Origin: Mallotus nudiflorus
Lineage: Eukaryota > Streptophyta > Magnoliopsida > Malpighiales > Euphorbiaceae
Direction: 5' to 3'
NCBI GenBank assembly: GCA_947683625.1
Contig: CANTUR010000125.1
Span: 868,001 to 932,000, forward strand
DNA: 64,000 nucleotides
Below the pieces are notes generated by a model. It was not told where the DNA came from. It did not search any database and worked only from the letters and a program-made list of their open reading frames with translations. Both the position numbers and the translations under genes were made by a program. Of the stretch, positions 48,175-60,537 are shown piece by piece (position 1 is the stretch's first letter; every line of letters starts with the position of its first letter).

Positions 48175-48540
48175 TGTATGGCTCATATGTAGTATGTCTT
48201 ATATGTAGTAGTAAATAGATAAATGTTGAAGGGTAATGGAGCAACTTGTCCTTTAAGGGGTTTCTCAGGTTAATTATTGAGGTTACGGTTAGATCGGTTG
48301 GGGTGTGGGGGCAACTTCCCCGTGGTATAGTACAAGGGTAATTTTGTAGTTTTGTATCATACAGCTTAAATATACATACATCATGTATTTATAACCCTAG
48401 TTTGCAATAATAAGAAAGACTCTAATCGCTCACTCCCAAGGACGTAGGCAAATTGCTGAACCACATTAAATCTTTGTGTTCCTTTTTTTCTTCTCTATTT
48501 TATTTTATTTTACTCTTGTTGGCTGTATTATTTCAAAACA
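48175..48540 (+). repeat. Tork-like 5' LTR
   Basis: 366 bp, TGTATGGCTCATATG to TTTCAAAACA, matching 52581-52717 over its first part (GCAACTTGTCCTTT..GGGGTTT, GGTTACG.TTA). TTTATAACC near 48388 may be the TATA region. A degenerate primer site TAGTATCAAAGC follows at 48544-48555. Confidence 0.8.
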
Positions 48541-48561
48541 ACTAGTATCAAAGCGATTGTG

Positions 48562-49330
48562 ATGGCCCTAAATTCAAGAGAAAATTTTGAAGTGGGTAAA
48601 TTTGATGGAATCGATAACTTCGGATTATAGTAGACACGAGTAAAGGATTTATTGGCACAACAAGGAATTTTGAAGACATTGCAGGCCAAGAAACCGAAAG
48701 GCATGGATGATCTTTATTGGGAGGAATTACAACAACAAGTAATAAATAACATATGACTATGCCTAGCATATGAGATTATGTACCAAGTTATGGACATTAA
48801 ATCTCTAGGAGAGGTACGGTAGAAATTGGAGAATTGATATATGTCCAAATCGCTTAAGAACAAGTTATATCTTAAGTAATGGTTGTATGGGTTGAAGATG
48901 CAAGAGGTTTCAAATTTGGCACAACATGCCAATGTCTTCAATTAGATAATCATGGATTTGGTTAGGGTTGATGTGAAGATTAAGGACAAGGAAAAAGCAA
49001 TTATACTATTGTATATTTTACCGCCATCCTACAAACACTTGGCGACTACTCTTATATATGAAAAATAGTCCATTAGCCCAGAGGAGATTACTACAACATT
49101 ATTGGCTCTCAACCAATGGAAATAGAATGCAAGTGAAGAATCTTATGGTAAAGGATTATATGTGAAGGGTAATCTGGATCATGGCAGAAGACAAAGTAGA
49201 GAAGGTTCTATAAGGGGGAAGTCTAAGTCAAAATCCAAAAGTAGAAAGCAGTTCAGTGCTTTAAGTGTAAGGTGTATGGGTATATGAGGACAGATTATCC
49301 AAGAAGAAAAGGGCTGAATGATGACAAGAA
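48562..49330 (+). pseudogene. Tork-like gag
   Basis: ATG at 48562 (MALNSRENFEVGKFDGIDNFGL), with two stops straight after. ELQQQVINNI.LCLAYEIMYQVMD, YMSKSLKNKLYL, YGLKMQE and ILPPSYKHLATTLI are Tnt1-type capsid motifs. The zinc knuckle near 49258 reads CFKCKVYGYMRTDY: the second half has Tyr where His and Cys are expected, so it cannot bind zinc. Confidence 0.8.
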
Positions 49331-49424
49331 GAATGATGACTCATCAAATTATGCAAATGTGGTTCCAGTTGATTATTCAAATATAAAATATAGGGATATG
49401 TTGTCAGTTGCAACAAATTAGTTC

Positions 49425-49770
49425 ATGGATTGATGGATTATTGATTTAGTAGCATCTTATCACATGAAACCTAATAAGGAGTGGTTCATATCATACAAGT
49501 CAGGTTTCTTTGGTGTTGTCTCTTTAGGTGATGATAAACTTTGTGCTATTGTCGGTATAGGAACAATTAAAGTTCAGACACATAATGGTATTATTAGGAC
49601 TTTATATGATGTTAGGTATATACCTGACTTAAGAAAGAATCTGATTACCCTAGGCTCATTACATGCTAATGGTTTTCAATATAAATATAATGATAATAGG
49701 GAAATCATGAGAGTAACTAAAGATATTGATTATGATGAAAGGGAAATGAACCACAATGAGTATTTATAAA
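49425..49770 (+). pseudogene. Tork-like protease
   Basis: YHMKPNKEWFISYKSGFFGVV, DDKLCAIVGIGTIKVQTHNG and DVRYIPDLRKNLITLGSL match copia protease. The active-site D-S-A/G is replaced by D-L-V just upstream (IDLVASYHM). A 101-codon frame is open from 49464. Confidence 0.8.
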
Positions 49771-49799
49771 CTACTAGGGAATACTATTGTAGGTGGAGT

Positions 49800-50860
49800 T
49801 ACATTAGTTATGTCAGATGATGATAGTACAAAATGGTGGCACATGCATCTAGGTCACCTTAGTGAGCGTAAGATGACTTAATTGCATAAATGAGGTCTAT
49901 TAAAAGGAGTTAAAAGCTGTAAATTAGAATTCTGTCGATATTGTGTGCTTAGAAAATAGTATGGAGTTAGATTCATGACTGGTCAACATACAATAAGGGG
50001 AATTCTTGATTATGTGCATTCTGATATGTGGGGGCTACTAGAGAACTATCATTGGGCAGGTCTCAATACTTTGTCACTTTTACTAATGATTTTTCTAAGA
50101 AAGTCTAGGTGTATTGTTTGAAATAGAAATATGAGGTATTTCTTAAATTCAAGCAATGGAAATAGAGGTGGAGAACCAAACAGGGAGAAAATTTAAGTAT
50201 TTTGAGATTAGATAATAAGACAAAATACACTGATTCACAGTTTTAAAAATTTTATGAGGAGCAAGGCATTCAGAGGAACTTTTCAGTTCTTAAGACACCA
50301 CAATAAAATGGTGTAGCAGAGAGAATGACCATATCCATTATTAAAAGGGCAAGGTGCTTAAAATTGAATGCAAGGCTTCTTAAGAGTTTTTGGGTAGAAG
50401 CTGTGAGTATGGTGTGCTACCTCATAAACAAATCACCACTAGCATCATTAAGTAGGAAGGTTGTAGAAGAGGTATGGATAGGTAAACCAACTAATCTTCA
50501 TAATTTAAAGATTTTTAGTTGTCCTATTTATGTGCATATATCCAATGATGAGAGGTCTAAACTTGATCTGAATTCTAAAAAATACATCTTCCTAGGCTAT
50601 ATAAAAGATATAAAAGGGTACAAGTTTTAGGATCTAGTGTCAAAGAAGGTGGTAATTAATAGGGATGTAGTGTTTGATGAACAATTCATGTTACAACAGA
50701 AAGATAAAAATGATGTGATAGTAGGTGATGGAGATAGTTCTAGTTTCAAGGTAGTGCAAGTGAACTTAGAACCCCAAGTCCTAGACAATCAAAAGGCTAA
50801 AAGTTTTAGTTTAAAACCTTCAAGTTCTACTTCAGGTGAAGAATATCACTAAAGTCTAGT
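49800..50860 (+). pseudogene. Tork-like integrase
   Basis: WWHMHLGHLSERKM (zinc region), then a broken core. NGVAERMTISIIKRARCL has the catalytic Glu (near 50317), and KSPLASLSRKVVEEVWIGKP, LKIFSCPIYVHIS and SKKYIFLGYIKDIKGYKF form the end. The second frame 50637-50852 (VINRDVVFDEQFML) is the linker to RT. Confidence 0.78.
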
Positions 50861-50979
50861 TAGAGATAGAGAGAGACGTACCATAAAGCCTCCTAAAAAA
50901 TTTAGGTATAAAGATTTGGCTTCTTGTGCTCTCCTTATTAGTAGTGGAGATCCATCAATTTTTCATGAAGCTATGCTTA

Positions 50980-51760
50980 GTGAGGAGAAAGATAGATGAG
51001 TGCTATGGTGGAGGAGATGGAATCTTTACATAAAAATCAAACATGGGAGGTTGCTCATCTACCTAAGGGAAAGAAGGCTATAAAGCCCAAATGGGTGTAC
51101 AAGAAGAAGCCAACAGTATCAGAAAAAGAAGGGGAAAAGTTCAAGGCTTGGCTAGTGGCAAAAGGGTACTCACAGTAGAAGGGGATTGACTGTGATGAGA
51201 TCTTCTCTCTTACGGTTAGACACACTTCCATTAAGGTAGTATTGTCTTTGGTAGCTAGTTGGGTTATGCACTTGGAGTAGATGGATGTGACGACAACATT
51301 TCTTTACTATAACCTAAAGGAGCAGGTTTTTATGGAGTAGCCAGATGGTTTCACCCAACCTGGGTAGGAACATCTAGTGTGCAAATTGAAAAGGTCCTTG
51401 TATGGGTTGAAGCAGTCTATAAGGTAGTGGTATAAGAGATTTGATTCCTACATGATTCATAATGGTTAGAGGCATTGTGAGTATGATTGTGTGTTTATAT
51501 TAAAAGCCTTAATGATGGTTTTTTTTATTTTTCTACTACTATATATTGATGATATGCTTCTTGCTACTAAGAATTTGCATGATGTTCTTGATTTAAAAGC
51601 TTTGTAGGGAAAGAATTTGATATGAAGGATTTAGGTGCTCCAAAGAAAATCCTTAGGATAAAGATTCATAAGGATAGAGGTTCTATAAAATTTTGGTTAT
51701 CTTAACAGAGTTAACAGATATAGGATGAGCAATGCAAAACCAGTGAGTACTCTATTGGCA
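50980..51760 (+). pseudogene. Tork-like reverse transcriptase
   Basis: MEEMESLHKNQTWE-type start (MVEEMESLHKNQTWEVAHLP), KPKWVYKKK, KAWLVAKGYSQ, then after stops VASWVMHLE.MDVTTTFLY, SLYGLKQS and the catalytic LYIDDMLLA (near 51540; YIDD for YVDD). At least eight stops. Confidence 0.82.
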
Positions 51761-51799
51761 AATCACTTTAAGCTTTCCTCAACTCAGTGCCCAAAGTTA

Positions 51800-52435
51800 G
51801 ATATATAAGTTAAAGACATGGAAAAGGTACCATATGCCAGTGCAGTTTGTTACTTGATATATGCAATGGTTTTCACCAAACCTGATTGGGCTCATACTGT
51901 TAATCAAGTCAGAAAGTTTATGTCAAAACCTAGCAAGTAGCATTAGGAAGTAATCAAGTGGAAATTTAGTATATGAGGGGCACAATAGGTCATGGCATCA
52001 TGTTTGGTAGTCAACAGGGTGATCCTTCAATTGTAGGATATGTGGATTCAGATTATGCTAGTGATATCGATGATAGAAGGCCTACAATAAGGTATGTCTT
52101 TACTCATACAGGAGGGCCTATTTATTGGAAATCCATAATTCAGTATATAGTTGCATTATCTACAACTAAAGCTACGTATATGGCAATTGTTAAAGAAGGA
52201 AGCATTAAGGCTTATAGGACTAGTGAAGGAATTAGGCATTGAGCAATATGGAGTTTAGTTGCATTGTGATAGTCAGAGTGCCATTTATTTAGTAAAGAAT
52301 CAAATGTATCATGCTAGAACAAAGCATATTAATGTGAGATTTCACAAGATCAGGGAGTTGATTACATCTGGTCAGATATTGCTATAAAAGATTCACTCTT
52401 TTGAAAATGTAGCTGATATGTTGACAAAGCCAGTT
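51800..52435 (+). pseudogene. Tork-like RNase H
   Basis: PYASAVCYLIYAMVFTKPDWAH, then YVDSDYASDIDDRRPTIRYVF, PIYWKSIIQYIVALSTTKATYMAI and, after a frameshift, CDSQSAIYLVKN and ADMLTKPVTS. The D..E..D pattern is damaged: T-T-K-A-T replaces S-T-T-E-A-E. Confidence 0.82.
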
Positions 52436-52580
52436 ACTAGTGTCAAGTTCAAGCATTGCTTGGACTTGTTGAATGTTACCATATGCCAAAGAAATATATT
52501 CACCTCAACCTATTGTTACATGAGAAATTTTAGGATTTATCTCCTAAGGGGCTTCATATTCACCAAGGTAGAGATTGTTG

Positions 52581-52717
52581 TGTATGGCTCATATGTAGTA
52601 CTAAGTGGATAGATATCGGAGTGTAGTGAAGCAACTTGTCCTTTGAGGGGTTTTTAAGTTAATTATAGGGTTACGATTAAATGGGTTAGGGTGTGGAGGC
52701 AACTTCCCAGCAATATG
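52581..52717 (+). repeat. Tork-like 3' LTR, left part
   Basis: TGTATGGCTCATATGTAGTA onwards matches 48175-48330, preceded by CCAAGGTAGAGATTG (likely purine tract). It stops at 52717, where the minus-strand SIRE element begins. The remainder is not found on the far side near 61604. Confidence 0.8.
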
Positions 52718-53675
52718 TGAAAAATTCCTAGAGGGGGTGAATAGGACTATCGAATAAAAATGAGAAATTAAAAGAATTCTTTGCAAGAATTGAATGGAAG
52801 TTGAGAAGGAAGAATGAAGAACACAAAGATTTAATGAATTCGGATGCAACAATAATCCTACGTCTCCAACTAACTTATCCCCAAGTTAGGATTTTTAATC
52901 ACCCACATTCTTATTCACAAGATTGATAATACACAAGAGTTTTATGGCTCACTCTTACAACCTTACAACTTGATTTTTAAGGCTCACTCTCAAACTAAAT
53001 CCTAAGTGTTTTAATGGACAACACTTAAACCAATTCCTTTAAAAATAAATCTCACTTCCCTTCTAATCTATCTTAACATTTAAGATAAAGAGAAATTCTA
53101 TTTCTAATACACAACAAACTCTCATAAGAGTTTACATAAAGAAATGAATTTTAGAGGAGTTTAGAAAGCTTAATTGAATGCTTGAATTTATAAAATGAAT
53201 GAGTAAGTTTCTTAACCTCAAAAAAATCTTTAGAGGTCATATTTATACTTGAGCAACCTAAAATAAAAGCTAAATATGCTAACTTCCATTGAAGATTTGC
53301 ATACCTAAATAAGCTCAGATTTTTACAAGTAAACTCAATTCAGAAATATTAAGATGTCTACTTCAAAAGTGAAAAAGATCATTTTCTCATTATAGAGCTC
53401 TAAGGATGTTAAAAATCCTTTTTGAATCTCAGAGGTCAAATTAACCCACAAGCATAACTTATCAAGAGGTAACTCGTAGCAGCTCCAAATACTTTAGGTA
53501 TAATATTGAGATATTATACCTCATCAAAATACATTATAATGATAGTATTTTGTATTTTTGAACTTGAACTGATAATTTTGATTCAAAAGTTCCTACACAG
53601 TTAATTGAAATCATTAGAATCAAAATTGTTTGTCAAAGTCCAAAATTAGGAGTTTGATCATGCAAATAGTCAACA
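52718..53675 (-). repeat. SIRE element 2, 3' LTR
   Basis: 958 bp, from TGTTGACT (53675, minus) to AATTTTTCA (52718). TATAAATA on the minus strand at 53240-53247. Compared with the 5' LTR it lacks about 430 bp directly upstream of the TATA box. A purine tract AAAAAGGGGGAG lies at 53677-53690 (minus). Confidence 0.85.
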
Positions 53676-53691
53676 ATCTCCCCCTTTTTAG

Positions 53692-55300
53692 CTTTGACAA
53701 CTAATTTTAAAAGATGATAAATATTGTGTGTGTGTGTATGTGTGTTTCAAAAATAAATAACATGTAAAAACATGTTAATTAAAATAGCTCCCCCTTTCAA
53801 AATAAATAGATGCAAAATGAGAAAATAATTTGCTCCCCCTTAACATGTGCATAAATTCAATATTTATCATGTATCAAAGCATATGAATTATCATAGCATG
53901 TATATGGGTTGATATAGTATGTTTCAAAAAAAAATCACAAAGGAGATAATTTTTGAAAAGATATCAATTGAAATAAAAATATTTATTTCCTTTAATAAAT
54001 ATATTTATTTATTTTTCCTCCTTTTGGACATGATAAGAAATATAAGTTTAATACTTTATTCCCCTTCTTTAAAAATAAAAACAACATACAAATTTAACTT
54101 GAGGGACAATGTCTGTTAAGACAAAGTTGTTAAAAATATGATAACATGATGATAATATGATCATTAAAATAAATTGATAGGCAATTTGAAGGAAATAATT
54201 TCAAACATATATGCATGTGGTGCTACTAGAATGCATTACAAAATAATACATATAACACTCACTATCACATGATCATATAGACCTTAGCTAGTTAATAATC
54301 ATGTGGATAGAATGCATTTTTTTTAAAAAAAATTATAGACACATAGCTTCTTCTCCCCCTTTGTTAAAGACAAAAAAAAAAAAGAAATATAAAGGGAAAT
54401 GAAAAAAAATTTAGAGGGAATAAAAAATCAAGAACCAAAATAATGAAAACAAAGATACTCAAAATCTTTATAGAATGCATGTCATACATAAACAAAGTAA
54501 ACAAAATAAGGCTTTTTATCACAAAGACAAGACTAGCCACACTTACTAGAAAAAAAAAATTGATATCAAAGACACACTTTCATATAGTAATATCATAAAC
54601 ACATCTTTGAAAATAATCTGTTCGTAACAGGAAATTAACTAAGTATACATGTGAACTTAATTATTTTTACCTCCTTTGACAAAAGTAAATATAAACCAAA
54701 TCTTAAAAAAATATTTATGTCTTATCAAAGATCAAAACAATTCCTAAGAAAAATTTATACACGAATAAATTAAACATTAATTATGCATGTATAAACAAAA
54801 AAATTAAGCGTAAAATTTAATAATTAAAAAAATAAACAAACTCAAATATTTTTCCCTTTTGCATTAAAAAGGATAGAGTTACAATGATATTAAGATACCA
54901 ATTGTAGACAAGATATAAAACTAACAACTCATGACTTAGATATTGTTTATACATGACTTAGCGTTCCAATAAATATTCAGAAAATAAACCAAACCTAAAC
55001 TGACATAAAATAACCATAAAAACAAACTAACAACTCAAAGGTTAGATATTGAAAATATACTGAAAATAAGCCAAATAGAAACTAATGACAAAATTAACAA
55101 AAAAATATAAAAAGAAACTATTCTTGATGACGAGTAAAAGGAATAAAAATATATAATTCATATTTAAACAAATATAAATGCATAACATTTTTTAAAAAAT
55201 TATAAAATTATTAAGAATAAAATATTTATTAATCAAAGTAATCAATAAGCATAACATGATTTCACATGAAAATAGTCCAACCATCAATTAAGCATAAAAT
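53692..55300 (-). other. SIRE element 2 spacer between pol and 3' LTR
   Basis: AT-rich, with purine-rich runs resembling those at 13229-14062 of element 1 and, further in, the AAACAAACTAACAAC-type repeats resembling 10823-11350. No counterpart of the extra ORF at 12023-13228 and no TCACGAGC cluster is visible. Confidence 0.65.
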
Positions 55301-55860
55301 TTAAGATAAACTAGAACCATCAATTACAAATTCATGCTTAATGAAATTCAATCTCTTTTCATTAAGCGATTTGGTGAAAATATCTGTAAGTTGATTATTT
55401 GTATCAATAAATTCAGCTGAGATATCACCAATTTGAACATGATCACGCAAGAAATTATGTCTAATGTCAATATGCTTAGTTTTTGAGTGTTGAATGAGAT
55501 TCTTGCTAAGGTTAATAACACTTGTATTGTCACATTTGATTCGAATGTGATCAAGTTCTATACTATAGTCCAACAATTGTTGTTTTTGCCATAAAACTTA
55601 TGAACAACAAAGACTTGCTACAATATATTCAGCTTCTGCAAGGGACAAGGCAACTAAAACTTGTTTCTTACTAAACTAAAAAACTAAACATTGTCCTAAA
55701 AATTGACAAGTTCCATAAGTGCTCTTTCTATCAAGTAAGCTACCAATAAAGTCTGCATCCAAATAACTAATCAAGTCAAAGGAAGAGCTCTTAGGATACC
55801 AAAGTCCTAAATGCATTGTACCACAAAGATATTTGAAAATTCTTTTGATAGCATTCAAAT
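55301..55860 (-). pseudogene. SIRE element 2 RNase H
   Basis: Minus strand: MNAIKRIFKYLCGTMHLGLWYP, ISYLDADFIGSLLDRKST, a stop and shift, then IKCDNTSVINLSKNLIQHSKTKHIDI and LTDIFTKSLNEKRLNFI, ending VIDGSSLS at 55301. Same end as element 1. Confidence 0.88.
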
Positions 55861-55960
55861 GAGACTCTCAAGGACTTGATTGAAATCTAGCACACAAGCA
55901 AGTAGAAAATAAAATATTGGGTCTATTAGCAGTTAAATAAAGAAGGGATATGATCATACC

Positions 55961-57015
55961 TTTAAATCACTTTTCATCAACCAGTTTGCCATTCTCATCA
56001 TTGTTAAGTTTGGTTGTGGTACTCATTAGAGTTTTGTTTCTTTTAGATCCATCCATTCCAAACTTCTTGAGAATGTCTCTTGCATATTTGGTTTGATTTA
56101 TGAAAATCCCATCTTTGCATTGCTTGATTTGTAATTTGAGAAAGAATTTAAGTTCTCCCATCATACTCATCTCAAATTCTTCTTGCATTAGTTTTGAGAA
56201 TTCCTCATACAAGCAATGGTTAGTAGCACCTAAAATAATATCACCAACATAAATTTTCACAATTAATAAATCATGTTTGGATTTCTTTATGAAAAGAGTT
56301 GTATCAACCTTTCCTTCAAAGAAACCTTTCTCTAGTAAAAAGTTACTTAATCTTTTGTACCAAGCTCTTGGAGCTTATTTCAATCTATATAATGCTTTTG
56401 AAAGTTTAAACACATGATTTGGAGAATTAAAATTTTTAAAACCCAGAGGTTGTTCAACATATACCTCCTCTTCAACAAAACCATTTAAAAATGCACTTTT
56501 AACATCCATTTGATAAAGTTTAAAATCCACGAATAATGCAAATGCAAGTAGCATCCTAATAGCTTTTAACCTTTCAACGGGGGAAAAGGTTTCATCATAA
56601 TAAATGCCTTCCTCTTTATTATAACCTTTAACTAATAGTCTAGCTTTGTTCCTAGTTATGACACCTTATTCATTCATCTTATTTCTAAACACCCATTTGG
56701 TGACTATAATAGGATGATGTTTAGATCTAGGAACCAAGGTCCAAACCTTGTTACTCTCAAATTGATTTAACTTTTCTTGCATAGCAAGGACCTAAAATTC
56801 ATGACACAAAGCATCATCAACATTTTTTGGTTCAATTTGAGAAATGAAAGCTATATTAACAATAGATTTAAATTTTTATCTAGTAGTTATCCCTTTTATA
56901 GTGTCACCTATGATGAGATCTTAAAGATGAGCTTTCTTGAATTACCAATCCTTTGGAAGTTCATCCTTCAAGGTAGGTTGGGATGTCTCCTCATTTTCCT
57001 TCTTTCTTAGACCTT
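55961..57015 (-). pseudogene. SIRE element 2 reverse transcriptase
   Basis: Minus strand. The catalytic motif reads IYVGDIILGATNHCLYEEF (YVDD changed to YVGD, near 56245). FFLKLQIKQCKDGIFINQTKYARDI follows. Upstream, MDVKSAFLNGF, FSPVERLKAIRMLLAF and KWVFRNKMNE can be read across frames (56450-56720). Confidence 0.85.
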
Positions 57016-57960
57016 TAAGCTATAAAGGTTTACTAGCATTTGCTTCATGTACTTCCACAATTTCATTTTCACCTATAAGATCATCAATACTACAAACATC
57101 CTTTCTAGGATCAAGTAAGTTTGATTCATCAAATAAAACATGCATTGACTCTTCAACTACTAAAGTTCTCTTATTAAAGACCCTATATGCTTTACTAGAA
57201 ATAAAATAGCCTAGGAAATTTCCTTCATCAACTTTGGAATCAAATTTCCCAAGATTTTTCTTGGTGTTCAATATAAAGCACTTGCATTAAAATACTCTTA
57301 GATATGAGATTTTGGGTTTTCTATTGTTCTATAGCTCATAAGATGTTTTGTTTATAATTGGTCTTTTGAAAACTCAGTTTGAAATATAACAAGATGTGTT
57401 AATGGCTTCCACCCAAAAGTATAATGAAAAATTATACTCATGAAGCATTATTCTAGCCATCTCCACAAAAGTTATATTTTTTTCTTTTAACTACCCCATT
57501 TTATTGAGGAGTTCTAGGAGATGAAAATGTATGAGAAATATCATTTTCATTACAATAGTTTTTGAAAAATTCATTTTAAAATTCAATTCCGTAATCACTT
57601 TTAATAGATGAAATACAAAAGCCTTTTTCTTTTTAAACTCTTTTGGCATCATTCTTATAAGCAAGAAAACATACACAAGTAAATCTAGAGTAATCATTAA
57701 TTAATACATATGCATAGTGCATTTCACTGAGATTAACAACTCTAGTAGGTCCAAACAAATCCATATGTATAAGTTCAAGTGGTTTAGAAGTAGACACTGC
57801 ATTTTTAAACTTAAATGAAGACTTAGATCATTTTCCCTTTTGACATGCATTATAAGGTTTATCCTTGATGAATTCAAGCTTAAGTAAACCAATCACAAGT
57901 CCATGTTTACAAAGATCATTTAAAAGCTCAAAGTTTGCATGTCCTAGCCTTCTATGTCAT
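57016..57960 (-). pseudogene. SIRE element 2 integrase
   Basis: Minus strand. The end reads KKNLGKFDSKVDEGNFLGYFISSKAYRVFNKRTLVVEESMHVLFDE; the Glu codon in VVEES stands where element 1 has TAG. The core is readable only in pieces: NLYIWICLDLLELL shadows the MDLFGP region near 57760, and the Asp/Glu motifs near 57600 and 57490 are broken by stops. Confidence 0.8.
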
Positions 57961-58425
57961 GACCATGTATCATTGGAAATACACATTAAGAATTTGATAT
58001 CTTTCTTATCAATTTTATTTAAATCAATAACATAAAAAAATAACATTGTCTACTCTTTGTCTACTCTTTACCAATAGACATAAGCATTTATCTATTCTTT
58101 CACCGTTAAAAATAACTTTATTTTCATCGAGACTACTAACAAAGCAATTTTTAGGATAGAAAGTCACTTTATTTCTCATATCACATAATTTAATTATACT
58201 TAGAAAATTATGTTTAAGACCATCAACAAACAACACATGATGTATAGATAGGATTGAGGATTATCTTTTTTTTTCTCCAATGCCAATAATTTTTTCTTTT
58301 GCATTGTCTCTGAATGTAACATGTCCTCCATCCTTAGCATCAAGTTTGTTGAATTGCTTCTTGTCTCATGTCATGTGCCTTGAACATCCACTATTGAGAT
58401 ACCACTTGCTTTTTGTTCTTATAGA
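57961..58425 (-). pseudogene. SIRE element 2 protease and pre-integrase region
   Basis: Minus strand: KWYLNSGCSRHMR with the active site D-S-G changed to N-S-G near 58390, then LFVDGLKHNFLSIIKLCDMRNKVTF and SLDENKVIFNGERID (58070-58236). The tryptophan/histidine zinc region lies near 57940. Confidence 0.8.
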
Positions 58426-58439
58426 TTTCAAGCATACCT

Positions 58440-60500
58440 ACGTAAATAATTTAAGTGTTCTTTTGAACCCAAACCTTTCTTGGTCTAGGTTGGTTAGTTT
58501 TGAGATAGTTCAAAGGAAGTAAATTAATATGTAATCTTTTGTAGAAGCACATATTTTTAGTATATCCTTTGATCATGCAATATGAATATACAATATTTTC
58601 AAATTTATTTCTTCTAAGATGATATGCTTTCCTAGTATATGCAATATGCCTTTGGTGTTATATGTATCTCCTATTGTTTTGTGTCATTGAGTGAGACATG
58701 CATTGGCAATGGTGATGTGTATTTCGATAAGTTTATGTTCGATAGGTTTATGTAACATGTTTATGTACATTGTGTTGTGTAGCATGCCTATTATAATTTT
58801 ATCTAGTGTACATATAAGCATGCTTAGGTTGAGTGCTCTAGTTTGAGCTTTACCTCTTTGTGTTAGTGAAGGGTGAATATGAGATCTTTTAGCTTTAAAA
58901 GCTTGAGCCTCATTTGATTTGGAGGTTTAAGGAGTGGAATCATGTGAAGTTTTTACAAAATTAATATGTAATGAAAATGATGAAGACATTCCATTCTTAT
59001 ATCCAATTCCATGGGTATCTCCATGAATTTTTTAAGAGTCAAGAAGACTATCTAAAGTTTATTTTGCTCTCTTAAATTTAGCAATGGAATTCTTTAATTC
59101 TAAGACCTCCTTAGAAAGCTTATGATTTTTATCATTTGCTTTCTTAAGTTGATCTTCCAAAGAATTAAAAGATTTATCATCACTAAAAAGTTTTTTGTTT
59201 GATTCAACAAGTTTAGAAAAATTAATTTTTAAATTTTCTAATTCTCTATTTGAGCTACCTAACTTATGCTTATAATGTTTCTTCTTAGATAATAAACTTT
59301 TGCATTTAACAAGTAATTTTCTCTTAATAAAGCTCTCATCAGCATCAACATCATCATCATCATCATCACCATCACCACCACAATAATTATCACAATCATC
59401 AAAGGAAGAATAAGAAGTAGATGGTACCTCATTTTCATTTTCAAAGGATATAAAGCAAAGATTGGTCACTTCTCGTTGCTCCTCTTCCTCTTCAGATTCA
59501 GAGGAATCATCTCAAGTAGCTTTGAATGCCTTCTTCTTATCTTTTACTTCCTTGTTCTTGAATTTGAGTTTATGACACTCACGTCTAATATGTCTCAATT
59601 TCTTGCATTCATAGCAAGTAACCTCTTTGATTTTCTTTTTCCATCTCATTCGAACTTCTTGTTGAAGCCCCTTGTTCTTAAGAAATTTTTCTTTCTTAAA
59701 AACTTCTTGAAGTTCTTAGTGAGCATGGCAATGTCACCATCTTCATCACTAGAATCTTTAATAATGTCCTCTTCACTATCTTCTTTAAGAGCTTTTAAAG
59801 AAATGTTCTTTTTCTTTTCTTCTTTCTCTTCTTACTCTTCACCTCTTTGCTTGATGTGAGCTCATGTGTTAAGAGCTTACCAATGAGCATATTGATTGAT
59901 ATAGTGGAGAGGTCTTGAGCTTCCTTAATTGAAGTAACATAAGATTCCTAATCCTTTTTAGGTAGGATTCTTAGAATCTTGTTGTTTACATCTTCATTGG
60001 AGAAATGTTTTCCAAGTTTCTTGAGGGTTGTGAGGAGAGCATTGAGATAGTTTGTCATCTTTGTGATTGATTCATGAGGCTTCCTTTTGAAGAGTTCATA
60101 TTCATACATATGAAGTTGAACCTTTTTGCTTCTTTCTTGAATGTTGCCTTTATAGTAGTTTTCTAAGGTCTCCTACATTTCTTTAGCCGAAATGCAATGT
60201 TGAAGCTTGCTTCTTCTTCTCTTGTTATTGAGAAGACTAGAGTACTAATAACCTTTTTATTTTTGTGATTTTCTTTCCTTTGATCAATGCTTCATTGGTT
60301 TCTTGTAAGAGTAGTTACTGCACCATCAATGATAGTTGTTGGTGGTTCCCAACCTCTTAGGACAATGTCCCAAAGTTTGATGGAATCACAAGCAAGATAT
60401 AATTCTATTTTGAACTTCTAATACAAATAGTCACTACCATCGAAGAATGGTCTAAGAGAAGAAATATTTTATGATTCACTCCCTCTTATCTTGTATTCTA
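58440..60500 (-). pseudogene. SIRE element 2 gag
   Basis: Minus strand. The expected ATG is changed (AAG near 60492). IELYLACDSIKLWDIVLRGWEPPTT opens the capsid part; frames are broken to about 59480. From 59469, NEVPSTSYSSFDD, a poly-Asp stretch and KLLVKCKSLLSKKKHYKHKL match element 1, with Cys where element 1 has TGA. The second CCHC-like knuckle (near 58570) has Tyr for His. Confidence 0.82.
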
Positions 60501-60523
60501 GCAATAAAGTACCTAGAATTCAA

Positions 60524-60535
60524 GCTTTGATACTA
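60524..60535 (-). other. primer-binding site of SIRE element 2
   Basis: Minus strand TAGTATCAAAGC, two transitions away from the TGGTATCAGAGC of element 1, in the same position two bases from the LTR. Confidence 0.8.
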
Positions 60536-60537
60536 AT

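Larger units (their letters stand above)
48175..52717 (+). mobile_element. Tork-like Ty1/copia element, decayed and interrupted
   Basis: 5' LTR 48175-48540, mutated Met-tRNA-type primer site, gag-protease-integrase-RT-RNase H in copia order, purine tract, and the first 137 bp of the 3' LTR, which is cut by the second SIRE-type element at 52718. Gag (KFDGIDNFGL...TRVKDLLAQQGIL) and protease-region motifs fit the Tork/Tnt1 branch. More than thirty stops. Confidence 0.85.
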
